Assembly (NCBI GenBank): GCA_005877965.1
Contig: VBNP01000025.1
Coordinates: 41,248-70,611, forward strand
Reading direction: 5' to 3'
Source of the DNA: Gammaproteobacteria bacterium
GTDB lineage: Bacteria > Pseudomonadota > Gammaproteobacteria > Steroidobacterales > Steroidobacteraceae
DNA: 29,364 bases
The notes beneath the pieces were generated by a model. It was not told the DNA's origin, did no database searches, and was given only the letters and a program-made list of their open reading frames with translations. Made by a program: the position numbers and the translations under genes. Each line of letters opens with the position of its first letter. Within the stretch, counting starts at the first letter, position 1. Below, piece by piece: positions 13,155 to 20,868 of this stretch.

Positions 13155-14108
13155 CTACAGTCTCGGCGATGGCACGTCCTTGGCCGCGAGCCGCAGGCAC
13201 TCGAGCAGCGCGCTGGCGGCGGGGGGCAGGGTGCCGGGCGCACGCAGGATCGCGCCCACCGGAGTTTCCATGGATTTGAGCTTCACCGGCAGGATCGACA
13301 GCAGCTTGTGCTCCACGTCATCCAGCGCCACGTGATAGGGCATCACCCCGATCGAGTCGGATTTGCGCAGCAATACTCGATTGGTGAGGATCGACACCGA
13401 TTCAATCAAGTTCCTGGGGAGCGGCGCGTGCGCCTCGAGGAACGCGCGCTCGACCTGACGCCGCAGCGTGGTCTCCGGCAGCGGCAGCAGCCACGCCTCG
13501 TTCACCAGGTCGCGCAGTCCCAGCCGCCGCTTGCGCAACAGCGGATGCCCGGGCCGCGTGACCAGGCAGATCGGCTCGGCGTAGAACTCCTCGTACAGCA
13601 GCGCGCTGCTGCGGCCCTCCTCGGGCAGGCGCCCGAGCACCATGTCGAGATCACCGACCAGGAGCGACGGCACCAGGATGTCGTAGGTGCCGACCACGAC
13701 GCTGATGGCGACCGCGGGCCGCTCGATCTTGAGGCGCGCAATCGCATCGGGCAGGATGCTGGCGGAAGCGGCGAGCAGCGTGCCCACCGTGACCTTGCCG
13801 CTATAGCCGACGCGCAGGTTCTCCAGCTCCTCGGCCGCGTGGCGCAGCTGCGCCAGCACGATCTTGGCGTGCCGCGCGAAGATTTCCCCGTACGGGGTCG
13901 GCTCGAGCCCGCGGTTGGTACGCGAGAACAGCGCCAGGCCGAGCGTCGCCTCGACGTCCTGCAGCGCCTTGGTGAGAGTCGGCTGCGTGAGGCTCAGGCG
14001 CCTGGAGGCCTTGAGGATGCTGCGGCACTCATAGAGGGCGGCGATCAGCTCGACGTGGCGCAGGCGGAGTTTGCGCGCGATCCAGCGCTCGAGTCGTACC
14101 GAGGTCAT
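13155..14108 (-). CDS. LysR-family transcriptional regulator
   Basis: A 317-residue LTTR. The winged helix-turn-helix is at about 15-75 (HVELIAALYECRS, SLTQPTLTKALQDVE, LGLALFSRTNRGLEPT), followed by a periplasmic-binding-protein-like effector domain (about 100-300). It resembles the PcaQ/GbpR group, which usually controls aromatic or sugar catabolism. It is the last gene of an operon with the aminomuconate-pathway genes, 15 bp after the ACMS decarboxylase stop. It most likely controls that operon, with a pathway intermediate such as an aminomuconate or hydroxyanthranilate as candidate effector (inference). A possible binding region is the AT-rich stretch upstream of the dehydrogenase gene. 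Confidence 0.92.
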   Translation of the reverse strand: MTSVRLERWIARKLRLRHVELIAALYECRSILKASRRLSLTQPTLTKALQDVEATLGLALFSRTNRGLEPTPYGEIFARHAKIVLAQLRHAAEELENLRVGYSGKVTVGTLLAASASILPDAIARLKIERPAVAISVVVGTYDILVPSLLVGDLDMVLGRLPEEGRSSALLYEEFYAEPICLVTRPGHPLLRKRRLGLRDLVNEAWLLPLPETTLRRQVERAFLEAHAPLPRNLIESVSILTNRVLLRKSDSIGVMPYHVALDDVEHKLLSILPVKLKSMETPVGAILRAPGTLPPAASALLECLRLAAKDVPSPRL

Positions 14109-14123
14109 GAAGCCGAGCGCTGC

Positions 14124-15167
14124 TCAGGCGCTGCGGCGCACAGCCGCTGCGCCGCTTACCGCAAACCGACCGGCATCGACGCCGAAGAAGGCGCTGGCGT
14201 TGGCGTGCAGCAGCTTCTCGCGCGTCGGCGCCGGCAGCGCCTCGTGGGAGCGGATGAGGCTGCCGACCTGTTGCTCCCCGAGCGGAAAGGGATAGTCGGA
14301 ACCGAGCATGACGCGGTCCTCGCCCATGATCTTGACCAGGAACGCGAGTGCCTCGCCGCTGAACACGGCCGCATCGACATGGAACCGGTCGAGGTAGGTG
14401 GACGGCAACCGCGGGCAATCCTCGCGCACCACATCGCGGTTGCGCCACGCATTGTCGACGCGCCCGAGGAGGTACGGAAAGCTGCCGCCGCCGTGCGCGA
14501 AGCACAGCTTGAGCGAGCGCGGCAGGCGCTCGAAGGCCCCCGACAGGATCAACCACAGGATCGACAGCTGCGTTTCCGCCGGCATGGCCACCAGCCACGG
14601 GAGCTGGTACCTGGACATGCGCTCCGGCGCCATCATGTCCCAGGGATGCACGAACACCGCCGCGCCCTCGGCGGCGCAGTGTTGCAGGAAGGTGATGATT
14701 CCCTCGTCGCTGAGGTCGCGCTCGCCCACGTGGTTGCCAATATGCACGCCCACGTGGCCCTCGGCCATCGCCCGGCTCAACTCCCGGCAGGCGAGCTCCG
14801 TGTCCTGCAGCGGCACCTGGCACAGGGACTTCAGCCGCCGCGGCGCGTGAGCGCAGATCTCGCGCGCGGCGTCGTTGAACAGGCGCGCGCATTCGAGCCC
14901 CTGCGCCGGCGGCCGCTGATAGGAAAACAGCACCGGCGTGGCGCACATGATCTGCACGTCCACTCCGTCGCGATCCATGGCCTCGAGACGCACCGCCGGG
15001 TCCCAGCAGGCCGCAGTGACCGGGCGAAATTCCCGCTCACCGACCATGAGCATCGCCCGGCCCGCGCCGCCATGCCTCATCCACGGCCAGTCCGGCGTGC
15101 CAAAGCGCGCGGCGAGGTCCGGCCAGGTGCGCGGCAGAAAGTGGGTATGAATGTCGACCATCCTCAT
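14124..15167 (-). CDS. nbaD: 2-amino-3-carboxymuconate-6-semialdehyde decarboxylase (ACMSD)
   Basis: A 347-residue amidohydrolase-superfamily decarboxylase that converts ACMS to 2-aminomuconate-6-semialdehyde in 3-hydroxyanthranilate/tryptophan or nitrobenzoate catabolism. Active-site residues follow Pseudomonas fluorescens ACMSD with a near-constant offset: zinc ligands His7 and His9 (DIHTH), His174 (FVHPWDMM) and Asp291 (GSDYPFPLG), catalytic His225 (FAHGGGSFP), substrate arginines Arg48 (REFRPV) and Arg236 (YLLGR). It therefore looks fully active. ATG at 15167 is supported by AAGGAG six bases upstream, which lies against the stop of the deaminase gene; the gap between the two genes is 9 bp. 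It works directly between a ring-cleaving dioxygenase, absent here, and the neighbouring dehydrogenase. Confidence 0.92.
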   Translation of the reverse strand: MRMVDIHTHFLPRTWPDLAARFGTPDWPWMRHGGAGRAMLMVGEREFRPVTAACWDPAVRLEAMDRDGVDVQIMCATPVLFSYQRPPAQGLECARLFNDAAREICAHAPRRLKSLCQVPLQDTELACRELSRAMAEGHVGVHIGNHVGERDLSDEGIITFLQHCAAEGAAVFVHPWDMMAPERMSRYQLPWLVAMPAETQLSILWLILSGAFERLPRSLKLCFAHGGGSFPYLLGRVDNAWRNRDVVREDCPRLPSTYLDRFHVDAAVFSGEALAFLVKIMGEDRVMLGSDYPFPLGEQQVGSLIRSHEALPAPTREKLLHANASAFFGVDAGRFAVSGAAAVRRSA

Positions 15168-15176
15168 GGCATCTCC

Positions 15177-15662
15177 TTAAGGGGCCCGCGGCGCCTCACC
15201 CGTCGCGCCCGCCGGGCGATAGGCGATCGCCTTGATCTCGATCAGCAGCTGCGGGTGCGGCAGCTGCGCCACCGCCACGGTGGTGCGCGCCGGACCCTGG
15301 TAGCCGAAGAACTCGCTGTAGACCTCGTTGTAGCCGTTGAAGTCGGCCATGCTCACCAGATAGGCGCTCACCTCGACCACATCGGCGAGGCTCGCGCCCG
15401 CACTCGCGAGAATGTCGCGGATGTTCTCGAGCACGGCGCGCGTCTGGGCGCGAATGTCGAGCAGCGGCGCCCCGCTGGCATCGCGCTCCGCCCCGGCGAT
15501 GGAATCGTCGGCCCGCCGGGCGCTGGTCCCCGACACGAAGATGAAATCGCCGGCGCGACGGAAGTGCGGGAAGGTCCCGCGCGGCCGGGCCTTGCCCGCA
15601 ATCACGACACTGTCCGCGCGCGCGGCGCCGCCGCCTGCCTCGTCTGCCCTCATGCGCGCCAT
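15177..15662 (-). CDS. nbaF: 2-aminomuconate deaminase (RidA family)
   Basis: A 161-residue RidA/YjgF-fold protein with the long N-terminal extension of 2-aminomuconate deaminases (GKARPRGTFPHFRRAGDF, FVSGTSARRADDSIAG), then DIRAQTRAVLENIRDIL and LPHPQLLIEIKAIAY. These enzymes convert 2-aminomuconate to 4-oxalocrotonate plus ammonia, normally as trimers. Its position between the dehydrogenase that makes 2-aminomuconate and the ACMS decarboxylase supports this role over a generic enamine deaminase. Two starts are possible, ATG at 15662 or ATG at 15653; the latter has GGCGGGA at better spacing. It begins 14 bp after the dehydrogenase stop. Confidence 0.88.
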   Translation of the reverse strand: MARMRADEAGGGAARADSVVIAGKARPRGTFPHFRRAGDFIFVSGTSARRADDSIAGAERDASGAPLLDIRAQTRAVLENIRDILASAGASLADVVEVSAYLVSMADFNGYNEVYSEFFGYQGPARTTVAVAQLPHPQLLIEIKAIAYRPAGATGEAPRAP

Positions 15663-15676
15663 CCCGCCACCGGCCC

Positions 15677-17167
15677 CTAGAGCTTCACGCAGATGTTCAT
15701 GGGTTCGGAGAAGAAGGCGAGCGAATGCGCCCCGCCCTCGCGGCCGATGCCCGAGAGCTTCACCCCGCCGAAGGGCGTGCGCAGGTCGCGCAGATACCAG
15801 TCATTGACCCACGCGATGCCCACTTCCATCTGGCGCGCCACGCGATGCGCGCGCTGCAGATTCGAGGTCCACACGGCAGCCGCCAGCCCGTAGCGGGTGT
15901 CGTTCGCCAGCCGCACGGCCTCATCCTCGGAATCGAACGGTGCCAGGTGGCAGACGGGGCCGAAGATCTCCTCCTTCACGCAGCGCGATCCTTCCGCGAG
16001 GCCGCACACCACCGTCGGCTCGATGAAAGCGCCGCGGTCGCGCTCATCGCCGAAGGACGGCACGCCGCCGCCGCACACGATCTCGCCGTGCTCCTCGCGC
16101 GCCAGGCGATAGTAGGACAGGACCTTCTCGCGGTGCGCGCGCGAGATCAGCGGTCCCAGGTCCGCGCCCTCGTACGGCCCGCCGATCTTCAGCCGGCGCG
16201 CCCGCTGCGCGAGCGCCTCCACGAAGCGCGCAAAGAGCGGGCGCTCGACGTACACGCGCTCGGAGCACAGGCACACTTGCCCGCAGTTGGAAAACACCGA
16301 GCGCATGGTGCCGCCGACGGCCGCCTCGAAGTCCGCGTCCGCAAACACCACCGCGGCGTTCTTGCCGCCGAGCTCGAAAGACAGCGCCTTCACCGAGTCG
16401 GCGGCGCCTCTCATGATGGCCGACCCGGTCGCAGACTCGCCGGTGAAGGCAATGGCATTCACGTCGGGGTGACTCACCAGCGCCTCGCCGGTGGATCGGG
16501 GCCCGAAACCGTGCACCAGGTTGAAAACCCCGGGCGGCATACCGACCTCCTGCATCACCTGCGCGAGCAGCGCGGCCGAGGAAGGCGTCTCCTCCGAGGG
16601 CTTCGCCACCACCGCATTCCCGCACGCCAGGGCGGGGGCGACCTTCCAGGTCATGAGCAGGAACGGCAGGTTCCACGGCGCGATGACCGCCACCACGCCC
16701 ACGGGCTTGTGTACCGAGTAGTTAAGCGCGCCGCGGCCATCGGGCGTGCCCATCTCGAAGCACTCCGAGCCGCGCGTTAGCGCAAGATCCGCATAGGCGC
16801 GGAAGTTGGCCGCGCCGCGCGGAATGTCGAGCGAGCTCGCCTGCTGCAGCGTCTTGCCGGTATCGGCGATTTCGGCGCTCACGAACTCGGCAAAGCGCTG
16901 CTCGATGCGCTCCGCGACCTTGCGCAGCAGCGCGCAGCGCTCCGGCGTCGACAGGCGCGCCCAGGGCCCGCGCAGCGCGCCGCGTGCGGCCTGCACGGCG
17001 CGATCGACGAGCGCCGCATCCGCCTCGGTGACCGTGGCCAGAACTACGCCGTTGACCGGATTGACGTTGTCGAACGTCCGTCCCTGGCGCACGAACTCCC
17101 CGCCGACGAGGCACGGCAGCTGCTGGTCGGCAAACGGGTACGCATCGGCTTCGGTGGGCATCCGCAT
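15677..17167 (-). CDS. nbaE: 2-aminomuconate-6-semialdehyde dehydrogenase (ALDH family)
   Basis: A 496-residue NAD-dependent aldehyde dehydrogenase oxidising 2-aminomuconate semialdehyde to 2-aminomuconate. The nucleophile Cys299 (CGQVCLCSER), Glu265 (SFELGGKN), Asn166 (APWNLPF) and substrate Arg117 (DIPRGAANF) each fall three residues before the corresponding positions I recall for Pseudomonas fluorescens AMSDH; Arg residues in WYLRDLR are further carboxylate-binding candidates. Hydroxymuconic-semialdehyde dehydrogenase is the close alternative, but the ACMSD and aminomuconate deaminase next to it favour the amino pathway. It is the first gene of the operon. ATG at 17167 or 17161 is possible, and neither has a strong ribosome binding site. 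Confidence 0.9.
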   Translation of the reverse strand: MRMPTEADAYPFADQQLPCLVGGEFVRQGRTFDNVNPVNGVVLATVTEADAALVDRAVQAARGALRGPWARLSTPERCALLRKVAERIEQRFAEFVSAEIADTGKTLQQASSLDIPRGAANFRAYADLALTRGSECFEMGTPDGRGALNYSVHKPVGVVAVIAPWNLPFLLMTWKVAPALACGNAVVAKPSEETPSSAALLAQVMQEVGMPPGVFNLVHGFGPRSTGEALVSHPDVNAIAFTGESATGSAIMRGAADSVKALSFELGGKNAAVVFADADFEAAVGGTMRSVFSNCGQVCLCSERVYVERPLFARFVEALAQRARRLKIGGPYEGADLGPLISRAHREKVLSYYRLAREEHGEIVCGGGVPSFGDERDRGAFIEPTVVCGLAEGSRCVKEEIFGPVCHLAPFDSEDEAVRLANDTRYGLAAAVWTSNLQRAHRVARQMEVGIAWVNDWYLRDLRTPFGGVKLSGIGREGGAHSLAFFSEPMNICVKL

Positions 17168-17193
17168 CGGATCGATTCTAGGAAGGCGTTGTG

Positions 17194-17262
17194 CTTAAGG
17201 AATAATCGTATTTTGACCCTCTGCTATGCAATTCATCTATATCAAAAACCGCGGCTGCGCGA
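17194..17262 (-). promoter_or_regulatory. AT-rich promoter/operator region of the aminomuconate operon
   Basis: A conspicuously A+T-rich stretch in a GC-rich window, just upstream of the dehydrogenase start. On the minus strand it contains TTGATA and TTGCAT hexamers, a short ATG-AATTG-CAT dyad and downstream TACGAT/ATTATT sequences that could act as -10 elements. A LysR-type site (T-N11-A within an imperfect dyad) is plausible but not clear. Confidence 0.35.
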
Positions 17263-17316
17263 AAACCCGCTCACCCACCGCCGGCCTCATCCGCCGCCTG
17301 CGGCGGCGCAGGCGCT

Positions 17317-17799
17317 TCAGCCGAGCAGTTTCTCGCGGCGGGCGAGACTCTCGGCGCTCCAGACGTCGCTCCGCCGGTAGTACTGGCTCGCCGTACGTGC
17401 GCCGGCGGGGATCACGACCCAGGGCTGTTTGGACTCGGTGTAGATGTGGATGTCGGGACTCAGTCGATCCGGATCATCGAGCGTGCCTACGCGCACGAAG
17501 CGCAGCGCATCCCCGGCGCCGGCGTAGGTGCTCCACAGGGCCACACGGCACACCGGGCAGCGGGCGATCTTCTGGCCCTTGCCGCTGTTGCTCGGCGTCA
17601 TCACGAGCTCGGGGCTTCCCCGAAGGAGCACCACGCGATCGGCCTCGATCACGGCATTCAGCGCGAAGGAGGCGCCACTCTCCCGCTGGCACCAGCGGCA
17701 ATGACAGCAATGCACGATGAGTGGCCGGCTGCTGAGCGAAAAACGCACGGCGCGGCAGGTGCAACCGCCTGCGGCGAAGGATGGCTGTGCGTCGCTCAC
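17317..17799 (-). CDS. GFA/CENP-V-type zinc-binding protein
   Basis: A 160-residue member of the Gfa-like family (named after glutathione-dependent formaldehyde-activating enzyme). The zinc-binding cysteines are visible: GGCTCRAVRF (Cys13, Cys15), CCHCRWCQ (Cys31-37) and CPVCRVALWS (Cys81, Cys84). The fold is a small beta-sandwich binding two zincs. Most family members have no proven substrate and the original formaldehyde activity is disputed, so no reaction is assigned. The start appears to be GTG at 17799 with a weak ribosome binding site. A perfect 16-bp palindrome lies 25 bp upstream. The next gene downstream on the same strand, the aminomuconate operon, is 149 bp away and probably has its own promoter. 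Confidence 0.85.
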   Translation of the reverse strand: MSDAQPSFAAGGCTCRAVRFSLSSRPLIVHCCHCRWCQRESGASFALNAVIEADRVVLLRGSPELVMTPSNSGKGQKIARCPVCRVALWSTYAGAGDALRFVRVGTLDDPDRLSPDIHIYTESKQPWVVIPAGARTASQYYRRSDVWSAESLARREKLLG

Positions 17800-17823
17800 G
17801 CAGGCGTACCAATGCGCAGCGCC

Positions 17824-17839
17824 GGACCGGGCCCGGTCC
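17824..17839. promoter_or_regulatory. 16-bp perfect palindrome upstream of the GFA-type gene
   Basis: GGACCGGGCCCGGTCC reads identically on both strands, 25 bp before the GTG at 17799. It has no loop, so it is not a good terminator hairpin; a dimeric repressor site is possible. In GC-rich DNA chance cannot be excluded. Confidence 0.25.
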
Positions 17840-17873
17840 TGAATCCCGAAAGCGGCCGGCGTGGCCCGGGGCG

Positions 17874-18230
17874 CTAGTGAGCGGCGCTGCCGCTCAGGCA
17901 GTCCTTCATGAATGCCTTGCGGCTGGCGCCCTTCAGCCCCTTGGTCGTCGCGTCCGCGTTGCAGGTCTTCATTTTCTGCTGCTGGCTGTTGCCCGTCGTG
18001 GCGGCCGGCGCCGCCGCGGCGCCCGAGGTGGCCGCCGCGGTCTTCTCCGACAGGCAGCTCTTCATGAAGGTCTTGCGGTCGGCGCCCTTCAATCCCTTGG
18101 CCGTCGCGTCCGCGTTGCAGCTCGTCATCTTCTGCTGCTGGCTGTTTTCATGAGAGGCCTGGGCGATGGCCTGACCGGCCACAACCGCGAGTGCCGCACC
18201 CATCGCCACCAACCATGTCGTGCGTCTCAT
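17874..18230 (-). CDS. PsiF-repeat periplasmic protein
   Basis: A 118-residue exported protein. The signal peptide is MRRTTWLVAMGAALAVVAGQ with cleavage near AIAQ-A. Two near-identical PsiF repeats follow (about 30-61 and 81-112), each QQKM..CNADA..KGLKGA.RK.FMK.CLS with two cysteines, joined by an Ala/Thr-rich linker. PsiF was named from an E. coli phosphate-starvation-inducible gene; its molecular role is unknown. The cysteine pairs probably form disulfides in the periplasm. ATG at 18230 is well supported by AAAGGAG; an earlier in-frame start at 18275 would put extra residues before the signal. No Pho box was recognised upstream. Confidence 0.88.
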   Translation of the reverse strand: MRRTTWLVAMGAALAVVAGQAIAQASHENSQQQKMTSCNADATAKGLKGADRKTFMKSCLSEKTAAATSGAAAAPAATTGNSQQQKMKTCNADATTKGLKGASRKAFMKDCLSGSAAH

Positions 18231-18284
18231 ACCGACTCCTTTCGCGAACAGGAACACCTTGTATCCTAACCCCAATGCGGGCGC

Positions 18285-20042
18285 TTACTCCATGTCCGGA
18301 TAGGGCCCGCGGCCGCCCTCGGCAATGAAACGGTCGATCCGCGCCTGCAGCACCGGCAGCGGCACCGAGCCGAGCTCCAGCACCGCATCGTGAAAGGCGC
18401 GCACGTTGAAGCGCTCGCCGAGCGCTCGCTCCGCGCGCGCACGGGCGTCGAGAAAGGCGCGCTCGCCCAGGTAGTACGACAGCGCCTGCCCCGGCCAGGC
18501 GATGTAGCGATCCACCTCGGTGCCGATCTCGCGCTCGGGGAGCGCGGTGTACTGCCTGAAGTACTCGAGCGCCTGCTCGCGCGTCCAGCCCTGGGCGTGA
18601 ATGCCGGTATCGACGACCAGGCGCGCGGCGCGCCAGATCTGGTAGCCGAGCATGCCGAAGCGCTCGTAGGGCGTGTCGTACAGCCCCATCTCGAGCCCGA
18701 GCTGCTCGCAGTACAGCGCCCAGCCTTCGCCGTAGGCGGAGATGTAGGTGAGCTGGCGGAACATCGGCTGGTCCTTGTGCTCCATCGCGATGGGCATCTG
18801 AAACGCGTGCCCGGGTGCGGACTCGTGCAGCGTCAGGGCGGTGAGGTTGTAAAGCGGCCGGCTCGCCAGGTCGTAGGTGTTGAGCAGGTATATCCCCGGC
18901 CCGCCGCGCCCCGCGGTATAGAACGGCGCGAGGTCCTCGGGCACCGGCTTGATGGCGAAGCGCGCCCGCGGCAGGTAACCGAAGAACTGCGCCGCCTTGC
19001 CGTCGAAGCGCTTCGCGGTCCACGCGGCGTGCATCAGCAGCTCCTCGGGCGACCTGGCGTAGAAGCGCGGGTCGGCGCGCAGGAACCTGAGGAACGCCGG
19101 AAACTCGCCGCTGAAGCCGGTCTCGTGCATGGCGGCGAGCATCGCCGCGTGCAGCCGCTGCACCTCGACGACGCCGAGCTGATGGATCGCATCCGGATCC
19201 AGGTCGAGCGTGGTGAACTCGCGGATCTTCGCGCGATAGTAGTCCTTGCCGTCCGGCAGGTCGGCCGCTGCCAGTGTGGTGCGCATCCCCGGGACGTACT
19301 CGGTGCGCATGAATTTCAGCAGCTCCACGTACGCCGGCTGCACCACTTCGCGGATGGTCCTGAGGGCATCCGCGCGCAGCCTCGCCTGCTTCGCGGGCGG
19401 TATGCCCGGCATGTCCCTGAAGGGGGTATAGAAAAGACTGCCCTCGGGCGTCGCGTCCGTGACCGCGGTAATGGAGGTGTCGCGTCCGGCCATGGTGACG
19501 CGCGGCGCAGTGAAGCCGCGCTTCATGCCGGCGCGCATCTCTTGCATCTGCTCGTGGAAGTAACGCGGGATGTCGTGCATCTGCGCGATCCAGTGCTCGT
19601 AGTCCACCAGGGTGCGGAACGGGCGGCGCGCGGTGTAGCCGATATTCGTCCAGAAGGTGGTGTCGGAGTTGGCCGGCATCTCGAAGTCGCGGAAACGCTG
19701 GTTGGCGATCAGGACCGCGATCTGTGCGCGGTAGGTGTCGTAGTTGACCTGCTCCTTAGCCGACAGGCTGGCGCGCGCGACGGCCTCGACCCGGCGCAGC
19801 ACGTCCTCCCAGTATCTGCGGCGCATGTCCTGCGTCGCCGCGTCCACCTTCGGCAGGTGATCGGCAACGGGCCGGGTGTTGTCCTCGTTGTCGGGCAGCT
19901 GGTCGGTGCGCCACTGCCACTCGCTGCTGTAGATGGCAGCCAGGCGCTCGTCCGCCGCGTGTTGCCGGGAGTGCTGCGAGCAGCCGCTCAGCGCCGCGGC
20001 GAGCACCGCGGCGCTGAGCAGGGGTGTCGGGGACTTGCGCAT
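18285..20042 (-). CDS. DUF885 family lipoprotein, putative metallopeptidase
   Basis: A 585-residue exported protein. The lipoprotein signal is MRKSPTPLLSAAVLAAALSGC with lipid-attachment Cys21, so it is probably anchored in the outer membrane facing the periplasm. The DUF885 body contains LTLHESAPGHAFQM, an HExxxGH motif that probably binds zinc, and the downstream YGEGWALYCEQLG block with further conserved acidic residues, typical of M32-like carboxypeptidase relatives. Substrates of the family are largely uncharacterised. ATG at 20042 is chosen because the signal peptide starts there and GAAGGA is just upstream. TATGCT at 20061-20066 (minus strand) could be a -10 box. It is divergent from crcB with a 72-bp gap, and psiF lies 54 bp downstream. 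Confidence 0.9.
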   Translation of the reverse strand: MRKSPTPLLSAAVLAAALSGCSQHSRQHAADERLAAIYSSEWQWRTDQLPDNEDNTRPVADHLPKVDAATQDMRRRYWEDVLRRVEAVARASLSAKEQVNYDTYRAQIAVLIANQRFRDFEMPANSDTTFWTNIGYTARRPFRTLVDYEHWIAQMHDIPRYFHEQMQEMRAGMKRGFTAPRVTMAGRDTSITAVTDATPEGSLFYTPFRDMPGIPPAKQARLRADALRTIREVVQPAYVELLKFMRTEYVPGMRTTLAAADLPDGKDYYRAKIREFTTLDLDPDAIHQLGVVEVQRLHAAMLAAMHETGFSGEFPAFLRFLRADPRFYARSPEELLMHAAWTAKRFDGKAAQFFGYLPRARFAIKPVPEDLAPFYTAGRGGPGIYLLNTYDLASRPLYNLTALTLHESAPGHAFQMPIAMEHKDQPMFRQLTYISAYGEGWALYCEQLGLEMGLYDTPYERFGMLGYQIWRAARLVVDTGIHAQGWTREQALEYFRQYTALPEREIGTEVDRYIAWPGQALSYYLGERAFLDARARAERALGERFNVRAFHDAVLELGSVPLPVLQARIDRFIAEGGRGPYPDME

Positions 20043-20114
20043 GAGGTCCTTCAGGCCGTGAGCATACTCGAACCGTTGCGCGCCGCTCGCGCGATAGGGT
20101 ACAAGCAGCGGCTT

Positions 20115-20501
20115 ATGTGGAAGTCGATTGCCGCCGTCAGCCTCGGGGCGAGCCTCGGGGCGCTCCTGCGCTGGTGGCTCGGCCTGACACTGAATGCGCA
20201 CTTCCCCTCGATCCCACCGGGCACGCTCGCCGCCAACCTGATCGGCGGCTACGTCGTCGGGGTTGCGGTGGCGTTCTTCGCGACCTACTCGGCCGTGGCG
20301 CCCGAGTGGCGGCTGTTGGTGATCACCGGGTTCTGCGGCGGGCTCACGACCTTCTCCACCTTCTCCGCCGAGGTCGTGACCCTGATGCAACAGGGACGGG
20401 CACTGTGGGCGCTGGGCGCGGCGGCGGCGCACCTGGCGGGATCGATTCTCATGACGTTTGCCGGCATCGGCACGGTCGTCCTATGCAAGGCTCACTGCTG
20501 A
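20115..20501 (+). CDS. crcB: Fluoride ion channel CrcB/FluC
   Basis: A 128-residue integral membrane protein with four hydrophobic helices, the usual size for a dual-topology FluC channel that exports fluoride. Signatures: GASLGALLRWW (helix 1 Gly/Arg), ANLIGGYVVG (pore Asn) and TGFCGGLTTFSTFS (the Phe-rich fluoride track with the central sodium site). The start ATG at 20115 gives the standard N-terminus. The 72 bp before it, shared with the divergent DUF885 gene, hold no recognisable fluoride riboswitch. The 3' end overlaps the DUF190 gene by 19 bp, implying coupled expression. Confidence 0.95.
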   Translation: MWKSIAAVSLGASLGALLRWWLGLTLNAHFPSIPPGTLAANLIGGYVVGVAVAFFATYSAVAPEWRLLVITGFCGGLTTFSTFSAEVVTLMQQGRALWALGAAAAHLAGSILMTFAGIGTVVLCKAHC

Positions 20502-20827
20502 GATTCTACGTTCACGAGGGGCAGCGGCATCACGGGCGCCTGGTGTGGGAGTGGTTGCTCGAGAAGGCCAACGGCCTCGGCATCGGCGGCGGCTCGGCCT
20601 TTCGCGCCATGGCCGGCTTCGGCCGTCACCATGTGCTGCACGAGAGTCACTTCTTCGAGCTCGCCGGCACGCTCACGGTGGAAGTGGAGTTCATCGTGAC
20701 CGACGAGGAGGCGACGAAGCTCCTGGCGCTGCTGCAGCAGGAAAGAATCCGCCTGTTCTACGCGCGCGTTCCGGCGCTGTTCGGAGTGATCAACCCCGAT
20801 GCCGCCGATCCGCCCGCGCCGGGCTGA
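20483..20827 (+). CDS. DUF190 family protein (CrcB-linked)
   Basis: A 114-residue cytosolic DUF190 (UPF0166) protein: LLRFYVHEGQRHHGRLVW, GIGGGSAFRAMAGFG, then the VEVEFIVTDEEATKLL ferredoxin-like strand-helix region, resembling PII-type trimeric folds. DUF190 genes are frequently adjacent or fused to crcB, so a role in fluoride resistance or regulation of the channel is likely but unproven. The ATG at 20483 lies inside the crcB coding region (19-bp overlap). Its stop is 42 bp before the stop of the convergent PaaY-like gene. Confidence 0.88.
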   Translation: MQGSLLRFYVHEGQRHHGRLVWEWLLEKANGLGIGGGSAFRAMAGFGRHHVLHESHFFELAGTLTVEVEFIVTDEEATKLLALLQQERIRLFYARVPALFGVINPDAADPPAPG

Positions 20828-20868
20828 CGCGGCGCCGATGCGCGGTGGCGTGCGCGGCGCACTCGCCT

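Noticed and set aside
12756..15680. 974-codon plus-strand open frame across the LysR, ACMSD and deaminase genes
   Set aside because: It covers three minus-strand genes with intact catalytic motifs and shows no domain of its own.
20043..20114. Fluoride riboswitch upstream of crcB
   Set aside because: The 72-bp gap lacks the conserved core sequences and a pseudoknot-capable layout that I would expect.
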